Source: Streptomyces sp. NBC_00433 (lineage in GTDB: Bacteria; Actinomycetota; Actinomycetes; Streptomycetales; Streptomycetaceae). From it: a stretch of DNA of 64,000 bases. The notes beneath the pieces were generated by a model. That model searched no databases and had not been told where the DNA came from. It was given only the letters and a program-made list of their open reading frames with translations. This document shows positions 8,439 to 17,024 of the stretch, one piece after another. Positions within the stretch are counted from its first letter, which is position 1; every line of letters begins with the position of its first letter. The position numbers and the translations under genes are program-made. The stretch is from NCBI GenBank assembly GCA_036015235.1, contig CP107926.1:6385501-6449500 (forward strand), written 5' to 3'.

Positions 8439-10679
8439 ATGTCCGATGTCAACCGCACAGGTGCGGTCGGGGGATGGACGCGGGCCGTGACCGCCAGGCC
8501 GCGACTGACTCTGCTGCTGGCGCTGCTCTTCACCGCACTCACCGTCGCGGCCGGAAGCGGCGTCGGCGACCGGCTGTCCAGCGGCGGCTTCGCGGCCCCC
8601 GGATCCCAGTCCTCCTACGCCACCGCGGCACTCGCCGAGCGCTTCCCCGGCTCCCAGCCCAATCTCGTCCTGCTGGTCGACACCCGGGGCGCGGACCCCG
8701 ACAGCCCCGCCGTCGCGGCCCAGGGGCGGCAGCTGGCCCGCAGGCTCGCCGCCGATCCCGACGTCACCGGTGTGAGTTCGTACTGGGACGCCGGCGCGCC
8801 GGTGCTGCGCGCCAAGGACGGCGGCTCGGCGATGATCACCGCCCGGCTGCGCGGGGACGACGACGCCGTGGCCGACGAGGTCAAGCGCATAGCCCCCGCC
8901 TACCGCGGCACCCACGGACCGGTCCGGGTGACCGTCGGCGGCACCGCCGAGGTGCTGCACGAGATGCAGACCACCATCCAGCAGGATCTGGTGCGGGCCG
9001 AGATGGTCGCCCTGCCGATCACCCTGGTGCTGCTGGTCATGGTGTTCGGCAGTGCGGTCGCCGCGCTGCTGCCGCTGGGCATCGGCGTCATCGCGATCCT
9101 CGGCACCAGCGCGGTGCTGCGCGGCATCACCGGATTCACCGACGTGTCGGTCTTCGCGGAGAATCTGACCACCGCGCTCGGCCTCGGTCTGGCGATCGAC
9201 TACGCCCTCTTCATCGTGCGCCGGTTCCGCGAGGAGCTGGCGGCCGGCGCGGCACCCCGACCGGCGGTGGCGACGACACTGCGGACGGCCGGCCGCACGG
9301 TGCTCTTCTCCGCGCTGACCGTGGCGGCCGCCCTGTCGGCCATGCTGGTCTTCCCGCAGTATTTCCTGCGCTCCTTCGCTTATGCGGGCGTCGCGGTGGT
9401 GCTGCTGGCCGCCGGCGCGGCACTGATCGTGCTGCCGGCCGCCCTGGTGCTGCTCGGCAACCGGGTCAATGCGCTGGATCTGCGGGCGCTGCTGCGCCGC
9501 CGGGGCCGGCCGGCAGGCGGGACCGTCGCGGAGCCCGGCGCGCGCTATGCCGCGCTGGCCCGGCTGGTGATGCGCCGGGCGCCGGCCTTCGCGATCGCAG
9601 CGGTGGCCGCGCTGCTGCTGCTCGGCCTGCCGTTCCTGCGGGTGCAGTTCGGGACGGCGGACGACCGGCAGCTGCCGGTCGCAGCCGAGGCCCATGCGGT
9701 GCAGCAGCAGGTCAGGCAGGACTACGCCGGCACTCCGGTCGGCGCGATCACCGTGCTCGCCGAGGGCGCCGACGCCTCCCGGCTGGCCGACTACCGGCGC
9801 CAGGTGGCGGCCCTGCCCGGGGTGGTCCGGGTGGAGGGTCCCGTCGTCGGCAGGGATGCCGGCAGCGCCTATCTGACGGTCGTGCCCGACGGTTCTCCGG
9901 TGGACTCCGGTCCGCAGCGCGTGGTCGGCGAGATCCGTGCGGTGCCCGCGGACTTCCGCACCTCGGTCACCGGGCAGGCCGCGGTGCTGGTCGACACCAA
10001 GCACGCCATAGCGCGGCGACTGCCCTGGGCGGCCGGCATCGTCGGCCTAGTCACGCTGCTGCTGGTGTTCCTGCTGACCGGCAGCGTGGTGGTCCCGGTG
10101 CAGGCGGTGCTGCTCAATGCCCTCAGCCTGACGGCGATGTTCGGCGCGGTGGTCTGGGTCTTCCAGGACGGCCATCTGTCCGGACTGCTGGGCTTCACCG
10201 CGACCGGCAGCATCGAGACGACACTGCCGGTGCTGATGTTCTGCGTGGCCTTCGGCCTGTCCATGGACTACGGGGTCTTCCTGCTGTCCCGGATCAAGGA
10301 GGAGTACGACAGGACCGGTGACCACCAGGGGTCCATCGTCTTCGGGCTGCGCAGAACGGGGGGCCTGATCACGGCCGCCGCGATCATCCTGGCCGTGGTG
10401 ATGGTCGGCGTCGGGATGTCCCGGGTGGCCAACACCAAGATGCTGGGACTGGGGATCGCCCTGGCGGTGCTGATGGACGCGATGGTGATCCGCACGCTCC
10501 TGGTGCCTGCGGTGATGCGGCTGACGGGCGGGGCCACCTGGTGGGCGCCGCCGGTGCTGCGCCGATTCCACGACCGGTTCGGCATATCCGAGGGCGGCGG
10601 CCCGCGGATGCCCGGGACGGCAGTCGGGGCCCCGCGCTCCGGTGAGCGGCGGGACCCCGAGCCCGCGAGCAGGAACTGA
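8439..10679 (+). CDS. MMPL family (RND superfamily) membrane transporter
   Basis: A 746-residue transporter with the duplicated MMPL plan: TM1 near residues 20-38 (LTLLLALLFTALTVAAG), a first extracytoplasmic loop, TM2-6 (about 185-345), then TM7, a second loop and TM8-12 (about 520-700). Conserved segments are GLGLAIDYALFIVRRFREEL (TM4, with the proton-relay Asp and Tyr) and its repeat FGLSMDYGVFLLSRIKEEY. Family members export lipids, siderophores or drugs using the proton gradient; in actinobacteria many are linked to lipid or natural-product export. Regulation by the divergent TetR through the palindrome at 8361-8385 is likely. ATG 8439 follows GGGGGAGAGG. The substrate is unknown. Confidence 0.9.
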   Translation: MSDVNRTGAVGGWTRAVTARPRLTLLLALLFTALTVAAGSGVGDRLSSGGFAAPGSQSSYATAALAERFPGSQPNLVLLVDTRGADPDSPAVAAQGRQLARRLAADPDVTGVSSYWDAGAPVLRAKDGGSAMITARLRGDDDAVADEVKRIAPAYRGTHGPVRVTVGGTAEVLHEMQTTIQQDLVRAEMVALPITLVLLVMVFGSAVAALLPLGIGVIAILGTSAVLRGITGFTDVSVFAENLTTALGLGLAIDYALFIVRRFREELAAGAAPRPAVATTLRTAGRTVLFSALTVAAALSAMLVFPQYFLRSFAYAGVAVVLLAAGAALIVLPAALVLLGNRVNALDLRALLRRRGRPAGGTVAEPGARYAALARLVMRRAPAFAIAAVAALLLLGLPFLRVQFGTADDRQLPVAAEAHAVQQQVRQDYAGTPVGAITVLAEGADASRLADYRRQVAALPGVVRVEGPVVGRDAGSAYLTVVPDGSPVDSGPQRVVGEIRAVPADFRTSVTGQAAVLVDTKHAIARRLPWAAGIVGLVTLLLVFLLTGSVVVPVQAVLLNALSLTAMFGAVVWVFQDGHLSGLLGFTATGSIETTLPVLMFCVAFGLSMDYGVFLLSRIKEEYDRTGDHQGSIVFGLRRTGGLITAAAIILAVVMVGVGMSRVANTKMLGLGIALAVLMDAMVIRTLLVPAVMRLTGGATWWAPPVLRRFHDRFGISEGGGPRMPGTAVGAPRSGERRDPEPASRN

Positions 10680-10682
10680 CGG

Positions 10683-10886
10683 TCAGTCCGGGTCCCGGCG
10701 GCCGCGGTTCCCCGGCCGCCTGGCACTCCAGGTCCTGATCGTGTCCGCGTACCAGTAGGGCTTGCCCCCTTCCACACGGTCGGGATCGGGCAAGTGCCCG
10801 TGCTTGCGGTAGGAGCGCACAGTGTCGACCTGCACGCGGATATGTGCCGCGATCTCCGCGTACGACCACAGGGTCCGGTCCGTCAT
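10683..10886 (-). CDS. Small helix-turn-helix protein (MerR/AlpA-like)
   Basis: A 67-residue protein consisting almost only of a helix-turn-helix: LWSYAEIAAHIRVQVDTVRS then YRKHGHLPDPDRVEGGKPYW, the pattern of MerR or AlpA/excisionase-like winged HTH domains (pathway helix, recognition helix, wing with a GxPYW-type ending). ATG 10886 has GGAGG at eight bases; the frame extends upstream to 10925 without a better site. Its end lies three bases from the end of the convergent MMPL gene. Such single-domain HTH proteins may be transcription factors or remnants of mobile elements. No integrase or phage gene is nearby, so I favour a small regulator. Function unknown. Confidence 0.7.
   Translation of the reverse strand: MTDRTLWSYAEIAAHIRVQVDTVRSYRKHGHLPDPDRVEGGKPYWYADTIRTWSARRPGNRGRRDPD
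10697..10720. terminator. 8-bp hairpin at the MMPL/HTH convergent junction
   Basis: GGCGGCCG (10697-10704) and CGGCCGCC (10713-10720) form a perfect 8-bp stem with an 8-nt loop, 18 bases past the MMPL stop and inside the 3' end of the small HTH gene. A second small palindrome, ACTGAC-G-GTCAGT, spans both stop codons at 10675-10687. Together they probably terminate MMPL transcription. Confidence 0.45.
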
Positions 10887-11033
10887 GTCGGATACCTCCG
10901 AGCGTTTGTGACTGTCCGTCAGCACACTCGTCCGGTCAACGACGTGTCAGGGAAAGCCGCATGGGCCTGTTGATCTTCTGTGACACGGCACCTGCGTAAC
11001 GGTGACAAAAGTAGCGAACGGGTGACAGTGCGG

Positions 11034-11885
11034 TCAGGCAGCGGAGGTGCCGTGGGAGACGACCTGGAGGAGGTGCCGGGCGGTGGCGGTCATGGCGTCC
11101 CGTGCCGGTCGCAGATAGCGGCGCGGATCGACCACGACCGGGTCGGCGGAGAGGTGGCCGCGGACGGCGGAGGTGAAGGCGATATTGAGCGCGGTGCCTA
11201 TGTTGATCTTCACCATGCCGGCCGTGACCGCCTGCCGCAGTTCGTCGTCGGGCACGCCCGAGGAGCCGTGCAGCACCAGCGGTACGGCGACGGATGCCCG
11301 CAGTCGGGCGATCAGGGCGTGGTCGAGACGGGCGGTGCGCAGGGTCATCGCATGCGAACTGCCGACCGCGACCGCGAGCGCGTCCACGCCGGTCGCGGCG
11401 GTGAAGGCGGCGGCCTGGTCCGGGTCGGTGCGCACACCCGGGGCGTGGGCGCCGTCCTTGCCGCCGACCGTGCCCAGTTCGGCCTCCACCCACACCCCGT
11501 GGGAGTGCGCCCAGGCGGCGATCCGGGCCGTGGCGCGTACGTTCTGGTCATAGGCCAGCGTCGAGGCGTCGTACATGACGGAGGACACCCCGGCGGCGAC
11601 GCCGGCCCGCAGCAGGTCCTCGTCCTGGACGTGGTCCAGGTGCACGGCGACGGGTACGGCGGCGGCACCGGCGAGGGCGACCGCGGCGGCGATCACCGGC
11701 GCCGGCCGGCCGCTGTGGAAGGCCACCGCGTTCTCGCTGATCTGCAGGATCACCGGCAGCCCGGCGGCCTCGGCGGCGGCGGTGATCGCCTCCGCGTGCT
11801 CCAGGGTGATGACGTTGAAGGCGGCGACTCCGTGGCCGGCCGTGCGGGCCGCGGTGACGAGGTCGGCGGTGGTGGTGGCGGTCAT
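11034..11885 (-). CDS. Class II fructose/tagatose-bisphosphate-type aldolase
   Basis: A 283-residue zinc-dependent class II aldolase (FbaA/GatY/KbaY family). The metal and active-site region AVHLDHVQDEDLL (about residues 79-91) includes the zinc histidine; EAELGTVGGKDG (about 133-144) and LVLHGSSGVPDDELRQA (about 208-224) carry further ligands and phosphate contacts; VKINIGTALNIAFT closes the barrel. The usual reaction is cleavage of fructose- or tagatose-1,6-bisphosphate to DHAP and glyceraldehyde-3-phosphate. It lies 37 bases downstream of a SIS-domain sugar isomerase in the same operon, which points to amino-sugar or galactitol-type catabolism rather than central glycolysis. ATG 11885 follows GAGGGA. 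Confidence 0.88.
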   Translation of the reverse strand: MTATTTADLVTAARTAGHGVAAFNVITLEHAEAITAAAEAAGLPVILQISENAVAFHSGRPAPVIAAAVALAGAAAVPVAVHLDHVQDEDLLRAGVAAGVSSVMYDASTLAYDQNVRATARIAAWAHSHGVWVEAELGTVGGKDGAHAPGVRTDPDQAAAFTAATGVDALAVAVGSSHAMTLRTARLDHALIARLRASVAVPLVLHGSSGVPDDELRQAVTAGMVKINIGTALNIAFTSAVRGHLSADPVVVDPRRYLRPARDAMTATARHLLQVVSHGTSAA

Positions 11886-11922
11886 GCGGTCCCTCGGATT
11901 CGTGGGAGGCGGCGGGGCCGGG

Positions 11923-12813
11923 TCAGCCCAGGACGACCGAGCGGGTCAGATTGCGCGGGCGGTCCGGGTCCAGGCCGCCGCGCTCGGCGACGGCGACGGC
12001 GAGCCGCTGGGCGCGCACCAGATCGGCCAGCGGGTCCAGGTCCGGACGGGACTCCAGGGTGCCGCCGACCGCGGCGACATCGTCCGCCAGCCCGGCCGGC
12101 AGCGGGCCGAAGGCCCAGACCGTACGGCCGGGCCCGGTGATGCTGATCGGGCCGTGGCGGTATTCCATCGCCGGATAGCTCTCGGTCCAGGCGCCCGCGG
12201 CCTCGCGCATCTTGAGCGCCGCCTCCTGGGCGAGCCCGTAGGTCCAGCCGGTGCCGAGGAAGGTGGTCTGCTCGGCGGCCGGCAGCGCCTCGGGCAGGTC
12301 GGCGGTCACGGCGGTGCGGGCGTCGGCGACGGCGGCGGTGAGGTCGTGGCCCAGATGGGCGCGGAGCAGCGCGAGCGCCGTGGTGGCGAATCTGGTCTGC
12401 ACGACGGAGCGTTCGTCCGCGAAGTCCAGCACGACCAGGGCGTCGGCGGCGTCCCGGACCGGCGTGTCCGGGTCGGCGGTGACCGCGACGACCGGGACGC
12501 CGGCGGAGCGCAGGCGGGTGCCGGCCCGCAGCACCTCGGTGGTGGTGCCCGAGCGGGTGATCGCCAGCACGCGGTCGTAGTCGCGGCCGAAGGGGAATTC
12601 GGACGCGGCGAAGGCGTCCGTGGTGCCGTGCCCGGCCTGCTCGCGCAGCGCCGCGTAGGACTGGGCCATGAACCAGGACGTGCCGCAGCCGATGACCGCC
12701 ACGCGCTCGCCCTGCCGCGGCAGCCGGTCGGCGGCCTTGGCGGCCATGCCGGCCGCGCGCAGCCAGCAGTCGGGCTGGGAGGTGATCTCGGCGGTGGTCA
12801 ACGAGACGGGCAT
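11923..12813 (-). CDS. SIS-domain sugar isomerase/deaminase (AgaS or GlmS-isomerase-like)
   Basis: A 296-residue protein with two SIS (sugar isomerase) folds, like the isomerase half of GlmS and like AgaS. SIS1: VAVIGCGTSWFMAQSYAALR (about residues 38-57) and LAITRSGTTTEVLRA (about 83-97), the phosphosugar-binding loop; SIS2: TFLGTGWTYGLAQEAALKM with EYRHGP, the Glu/His pair of the ketose-aldose isomerase site. It has no glutaminase domain. With the downstream aldolase it probably converts an amino-sugar phosphate to a ketose phosphate that is then split. ATG 12813 follows GAGGAG. It is the first gene of the two-gene operon. Confidence 0.88.
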   Translation of the reverse strand: MPVSLTTAEITSQPDCWLRAAGMAAKAADRLPRQGERVAVIGCGTSWFMAQSYAALREQAGHGTTDAFAASEFPFGRDYDRVLAITRSGTTTEVLRAGTRLRSAGVPVVAVTADPDTPVRDAADALVVLDFADERSVVQTRFATTALALLRAHLGHDLTAAVADARTAVTADLPEALPAAEQTTFLGTGWTYGLAQEAALKMREAAGAWTESYPAMEYRHGPISITGPGRTVWAFGPLPAGLADDVAAVGGTLESRPDLDPLADLVRAQRLAVAVAERGGLDPDRPRNLTRSVVLG

Positions 12814-12911
12814 GCGGTGCTCCTCGATACGGGAGAGGCGGTGCCGACCGGCCCCGGGACGGGGCGTCCCGTGCAGTGTAGGTGAGCAGTAATGCGCGAA
12901 ACCAGCCTTGA

Positions 12912-12929
12912 ATGAGCAGAATCGCTCAT
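12912..12929. promoter_or_regulatory. Possible operator of the SIS/aldolase operon
   Basis: ATGAGC-AGAATC-GCTCAT is a perfect 6-bp inverted repeat with a 6-bp spacer, about 100 bases upstream of the SIS gene start. It suits a GntR or DeoR type regulator, but no such gene is adjacent. The rest of the 321-base gap 12814-13134 shows no gene. Confidence 0.4.
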
Positions 12930-13134
12930 GACGTCAGGTGCCCTCGCGGTGCCGGCGCCGGACATCCGTTCGGGGGACGAATCGCGGTTGCGCGGGCGTG
13001 GCCTTCCGCCGGATGGGAAGGATGGAGGCGCGCGCACGACCCCGGCGCACCCGGCGGGCACGGCGTCTCGCAGCCGTCCGGGGCCTCCACCGTGCTCGCA
13101 CCGCGGGCGACCCGACCACCGAGGAGATCCTCAG

Positions 13135-13950
13135 ATGACCGGCTCGGCACCCACCTCCGATCTGACCGGTTGGCGCAGCAGCCCCTTCACCGGCGCCGGC
13201 TTAACCCACGACGTCTATGAGAAGGGCGAGGGGCCCGGGGTGGTGGTCGTCCCCGAGATCCCCGGCATGACGCCCGAGGTGCTGGGCCTGGCGGACCATC
13301 TGGTCGAGAAGGGCTTCACCGTCGTGATCCCGTCGCCCTTCGGTGTGGCCGGCCGCAAGTCGACCGCCGGGTACACCCTCTCCACCGTCGCCAAGCTGTG
13401 CGTGTCCGCCGAATTCCGGGCCTTCGCCACCGGTGCGCAGCGCCCCTTCGCCGACTACCTCAGGGCGCTGGCCCGGGATGTCGCGGCCCGCACCCCGGGT
13501 CCCGGTGTCGGCGTCATCGGGATGTGCTTCACCGGCGGCTTCGCCCTGGCCGCCGCCGTGGACGACGTGGTGCTCGCCCCGGTGCTCAGCCAGCCCGCGC
13601 TGCCTTTCCCGGTCGGCGGCAGGCGGGCCGCGGACCCGGGCGTGTCCCCCAAGGAACTGGCCACGGTGGTGGCCCGGACCCGGGAGTCCGGCCTGTGCCT
13701 GCTCGGCCTGCGGTTCAGCGAGGACAAGGGCGCCACCCGCAGCCGTTTCGAGACCCTGCGCCGCAGCCTCGGCGACGCCTTCGAAGTGATCGAGCTGGAC
13801 TCGGCCAAGGGGAATGCGGGCGACTTCAAGAGCTCCGCGCACTCCGTACTGACCGCCGAGGTCAGGGAGACCCCCGGGCATCCCGCGCTCGCCGCCCGCG
13901 AGCGGGTGGTGGAATTCCTGCGCGAGCGGCTGGCCCCCGCGACCGGCTGA
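13135..13950 (+). CDS. Dienelactone hydrolase family protein
   Basis: A 271-residue alpha/beta hydrolase of the dienelactone hydrolase family. The nucleophile is a Cys in GMCFTGG (about residues 130-136), where classical DLH has G-x-C-x-G-G; the His is in SSAHSVLT (about 236); the acidic member is likely in the FSEDKGAT segment. Family members hydrolyse lactones or small esters. Leu-23 is encoded by TTA (13201-13203), the rare codon read only by the bldA tRNA in Streptomyces, so expression may depend on development. ATG 13135 follows GAGGAG. The divergent SIS gene shares the intergenic region. Confidence 0.87.
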   Translation: MTGSAPTSDLTGWRSSPFTGAGLTHDVYEKGEGPGVVVVPEIPGMTPEVLGLADHLVEKGFTVVIPSPFGVAGRKSTAGYTLSTVAKLCVSAEFRAFATGAQRPFADYLRALARDVAARTPGPGVGVIGMCFTGGFALAAAVDDVVLAPVLSQPALPFPVGGRRAADPGVSPKELATVVARTRESGLCLLGLRFSEDKGATRSRFETLRRSLGDAFEVIELDSAKGNAGDFKSSAHSVLTAEVRETPGHPALAARERVVEFLRERLAPATG

Positions 13951-13975
13951 AGGCCCGCCCCGCCGTCCCGCACGG

Positions 13976-14953
13976 TCAGCGGCGGTCCTCGCGGGGACCC
14001 GGCTGCCGGGCGACCCGGGACAGCTTGTCGGGGTTGGTGACCAGGTGGATGCCGGTGACCTGGTCACCCGGGGCGCTGAGGTCCATCACCAGTACGGCGT
14101 AGGGCGAGTCGCCGGAGAAGACGACGGCGGACGGGTCGCCGTTGACGGCCCGGTGGCGTACGTCCAGGCCGTGCGGCGGGTGCGACGCCGCGTAGCCGCC
14201 GAGGAACCTGGCGACGCGCTCCCGGCCGGTCACCGGCCGCAGAGCGGAGCGGGCCCTGCCGCCGCCGTCGGTCCACATCGTCACCTCCGGTGCGAGCAGT
14301 TCCAGCAGCGCCGCCTGGTCGCCGGCCATCGCGGCGGCGATGAAGCGCTCGGTCAGCAGTTGCCGGATCCGCGGATCCGCCGGATAGCGCGGGCGCCGCG
14401 CCTGCACGTGCTCGCGGGCCCGGTGCGCGAGCTGCCGGACCGTGCCGGGGTGGCGGTCGAGGATCCGGGCGATCTCGGTGTGCGGATAGCCGAAGACCTC
14501 GTTCAGTACGAAGACGGCCCGCTCCAGCGGCGGCAGCGTCTCCATCACCACCAGCAGCGCCATCGAGGCGGACTCGGACGGCGGGCTGTCCGCCGCCTGG
14601 GGCCCCGGGTCGGTCGCCACCGGCTCGGGCAGCCAGGGGCCGGCATAGGCCGCGCGGCTGAGGCTGATGCCGGACTGCCGGGCCAGCGCGCGCCCGACGG
14701 CGATCCGCAGCAGATACCCGCAGGGGTGGCCGCCGCCCTGCCGGCCGTCGCCGTTCTCGCCGCCGCCGTCCCCGTCCGCCGCCTGATGACGACGGCCGCC
14801 GCGTACCCAGGCCAGCCAGGTGTCCTGGAGTACGTCCTCGGTGTCCGAGACGCTGCCGGTCATGCTGTAGACCACGGAGAACAGCACTTCACGGTGTCTC
14901 GCGAAAACCGAGGTGGCCGTGTCGTCGGGCAGCTCGGCGGGGTCGTCGGACAT
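13976..14953 (-). CDS. ECF sigma factor, ECF41-like with C-terminal SnoaL-like domain
   Basis: A 325-residue ECF sigma factor. Sigma2 (about residues 14-50: SVFARHREVLFSVVYSMTGS, DTEDVLQDTWLAWVR) and sigma4 (about 145-200: LPPLERAVFVLNEVFGYPHT, HPGTVRQLAHRAREHV) are followed by a SnoaL-like domain of about 120 residues. WLPEPV, the DGGG box (WTDGGGRAR) and NPDKL are hallmarks of ECF41, where the C-terminal extension replaces an anti-sigma factor. A 26-residue low-complexity insert (about 52-77) sits between sigma2 and the segment PCGYLLRIAVGRAL and is unusual. The partner oxidoreductase or carboxymuconolactone-decarboxylase gene expected beside ECF41 is missing here. ATG 14953 follows GAGGAGG. 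Confidence 0.87.
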   Translation of the reverse strand: MSDDPAELPDDTATSVFARHREVLFSVVYSMTGSVSDTEDVLQDTWLAWVRGGRRHQAADGDGGGENGDGRQGGGHPCGYLLRIAVGRALARQSGISLSRAAYAGPWLPEPVATDPGPQAADSPPSESASMALLVVMETLPPLERAVFVLNEVFGYPHTEIARILDRHPGTVRQLAHRAREHVQARRPRYPADPRIRQLLTERFIAAAMAGDQAALLELLAPEVTMWTDGGGRARSALRPVTGRERVARFLGGYAASHPPHGLDVRHRAVNGDPSAVVFSGDSPYAVLVMDLSAPGDQVTGIHLVTNPDKLSRVARQPGPREDRR

Positions 14954-15041
14954 CCATGGCCTCCTCGTTGACGCAACTGTCAACTGAGATGGCGGCCCAC
15001 GGCGAAATGTGACATCAGCGCCGACCGCGGGGCTTGGTGCG

Positions 15042-15542
15042 TCAGCTGTCGGCCAGCTCGTCGGTGGCGATCCGTCCGGCACGTGCTGTGCGCAGCAGGA
15101 AGTCGGCGATCAGCACCAGTTCGTCGTCGTCGTATTCCGCGCAGATCCCGTCGACCGCGGTGTTCAGCCCGGACAGGAGATAGGTGACCTCGGCCGCTCG
15201 CTCCTTGACGACCTGCACCAGCACGGCGCGCCGGTCGGTCGGATTCGGCGTGCGCACCACCCAGTTGCCGCGCTCCAGCCGGTCGAGGACGCCGGTCAGG
15301 GTCGCCGGGTGCATTCCGGCGCGCTTGGCGAGCGCCGTCGGGCCGATCGGGCCGTAGCGGCTGATCAGGTCCAGGCATTCGAGATCGGCGTCGCGCAAAT
15401 CGAGATGCATACCGATCTGGTGGTTCAGCAGTGCCAACTGGACGCTCAGATCACGCAACCCGTCCCTGATCCTGTGGGTCAGCCGCCTGCGCCGCCGCGC
15501 CGCCGACGCGGCCGACGTGGCCCCGGGGAGTGTGGAATCCAT
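15042..15542 (-). CDS. MarR family transcriptional regulator
   Basis: A 166-residue winged-helix MarR regulator. The DNA-binding core runs ISRYGPIGPTALAKRAGMHP (about residues 60-79), TLTGVLDRLERGNWVVRT and the wing NPTDRRAVLVQVV, with the conserved D-R-R of the MarR wing. MarR dimers repress transcription and respond to small phenolic or oxidising ligands. The start may be ATG 15542 or the in-frame TTG two codons earlier (15548), since a GAGGA ribosome site lies between normal spacings of both. It lies 88 bases upstream of the ECF sigma gene on the same strand and may be cotranscribed with it. Confidence 0.85.
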   Translation of the reverse strand: MDSTLPGATSAASAARRRRRLTHRIRDGLRDLSVQLALLNHQIGMHLDLRDADLECLDLISRYGPIGPTALAKRAGMHPATLTGVLDRLERGNWVVRTPNPTDRRAVLVQVVKERAAEVTYLLSGLNTAVDGICAEYDDDELVLIADFLLRTARAGRIATDELADS

Positions 15543-15612
15543 ACGCAAACGATCCTCGCATCGATAGCACGCGGAGAGAGCAAACTACCCCATGGCCGCG
15601 GCACGACTGCCG

Positions 15613-15637
15613 GGCGGCCGTCTCTTTTCAGGCCGCC
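15613..15637. terminator. Hairpin downstream of the beta-propeller gene
   Basis: GGCGGCC (15613-15619) and GGCCGCC (15631-15637) form a perfect 7-bp stem with an 11-nt loop, in the 248-base space between the beta-propeller gene end (15791) and the marR start. It probably terminates the former. Confidence 0.45.
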
Positions 15638-15790
15638 TTACCTGCGGTCCGGCAGAGGTGACTACGGCGCACACCATCTCACAACCCCATAAGAGACTCG
15701 TACGACTTCCGCAAAACCTCGCCCCCCTCATCGACCAGTGTGGCGGGCGGGAGTGGCGAGGCTGCGGGTGCATTACAACTTTCCCGTCCG

Positions 15791-16966
15791 TCAGCCGGCG
15801 GCGATGCCTTCGCCGCCGACCGCGCCGGGTACGGTGACCGATCCGATCAGGGTGAGCGAGCCGTCGCGGCCGACGCGGAATTCGTCCACGATGCCCTGGG
15901 CGCCGGTCTGCACGTAGATGTCGCGGCCGTCGGAGGAGGCTGCGGCGTCCACCGTGCCGTCGTGGGTCGGGGTGTTGCCGAGCGGGGTGAGCGGGCCACG
16001 CGGCTCCACCCGGTAGCCGGACAGGGTGGCGCTGCCCGCGTTGGACGCGTAGAGGTGGTCGCCGGTCGCGACCACCCAGCAGGTCGCCATCTGCCCCGTT
16101 TCCACCTGGCCGACCTGGCGCAGGGTGCCGTCGCGGCGGACCGTGAAGGTGGCCACCGCGTTCGGCCCCGCTTCGGTGACCTGGAGCCGACCCGCGCGGT
16201 CGAAGGTGAAGCCGAACGGGACCGCGTCGGGGGTCGAGGTGACCACGGCGTGGGCGGCAGGGGCGCCGGACGCGCTCAGCGGGAAGACGTCGATGGTGTT
16301 CGCCCCGGCCTTGGTGGTGACGATCAGCTTCGAGCCGTCCGGCGTGAAGCCGACCTGGCCGGGGGTGTGGGTGAATTCCGGCGAGGCGGCGGCGAGGTGG
16401 AGGTCGCGGTGCCGGCCGGGGGCCGGGACCAGCCGCCGGCCGTCGCGCACAAAGCCCTGGACCGAGCCGCCGCCGCGGGCGTTCAGTACGTACACCTGGT
16501 CGCCGTGCGCGGCGACGCCGACCGGGAAGTCGCCGCCGGAGGGGAGCACCTGGAGGCGCTGCAGGCGGTCGCCGTGCACCGCGAAGACGGTGACGGTGTC
16601 ACTTCCGGCGTTGACCGCGTAGAGCAACTGGTGCTCGCAGTCGTAGCTGAGCGAGCCCTGCGAGGCGAGGTGGTCCACGACCGAGCCGTCGAGGACGCCG
16701 CCCCGGCCGCCGGTGGGGTAGGCCTCGTGGCGGCCGAGTGAACCGTCGGCGTTGCGGTGGTAGGCCACCACCGTGTTCGCGGTGGGGTTGTCGCTCTGGA
16801 CGAAGACGGGGGCGCTGTCCCGCGCGGTCGCCTGCCGCGGTGTGGCCGCGCCCGCCGCGGGGGCGGCGACGGCGGCGGCCGCTGCGATCGCGACGGCACC
16901 GACGGCGGCTGCGCGGGCCGCGCGGGCGGTACGGCCCGGGCGGGTGTTGCGGGTGTTGGACGACAT
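15791..16966 (-). CDS. Secreted beta-propeller protein, lactonase (6-phosphogluconolactonase-like) family
   Basis: A 391-residue exported protein. The N-terminus has a Tat/Sec-like signal peptide: basic residues (RPGRTARAARAA), a long Ala-rich hydrophobic core, and a likely cleavage site after AAGAA near residue 41. The mature part is a seven-bladed propeller of the YbhE/lactonase type with repeats such as LYAVNAGSDTVTVF, VYVLNARGGGSVQGF, LIVTTKAGANTIDVF and LYASNAGSATLSGY. Cytosolic relatives hydrolyse 6-phosphogluconolactone; an exported form cannot act on that substrate, so a surface or carbohydrate-related role is more likely. ATG 16966 follows AGAGGAG, which settles the start against longer in-frame options. 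Confidence 0.82.
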   Translation of the reverse strand: MSSNTRNTRPGRTARAARAAAVGAVAIAAAAAVAAPAAGAATPRQATARDSAPVFVQSDNPTANTVVAYHRNADGSLGRHEAYPTGGRGGVLDGSVVDHLASQGSLSYDCEHQLLYAVNAGSDTVTVFAVHGDRLQRLQVLPSGGDFPVGVAAHGDQVYVLNARGGGSVQGFVRDGRRLVPAPGRHRDLHLAAASPEFTHTPGQVGFTPDGSKLIVTTKAGANTIDVFPLSASGAPAAHAVVTSTPDAVPFGFTFDRAGRLQVTEAGPNAVATFTVRRDGTLRQVGQVETGQMATCWVVATGDHLYASNAGSATLSGYRVEPRGPLTPLGNTPTHDGTVDAAASSDGRDIYVQTGAQGIVDEFRVGRDGSLTLIGSVTVPGAVGGEGIAAG

Positions 16967-17024
16967 GCTGTTCTCCTCTTGCGGGTCAGGAGGCTTCTCG
17001 GAGGCGCCCGGCATGCCGAGGAGA

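Noticed and set aside
10683..10886. Small HTH protein as a phage excisionase
   Set aside because: It resembles AlpA/Xis folds, but there is no integrase or other phage gene nearby.
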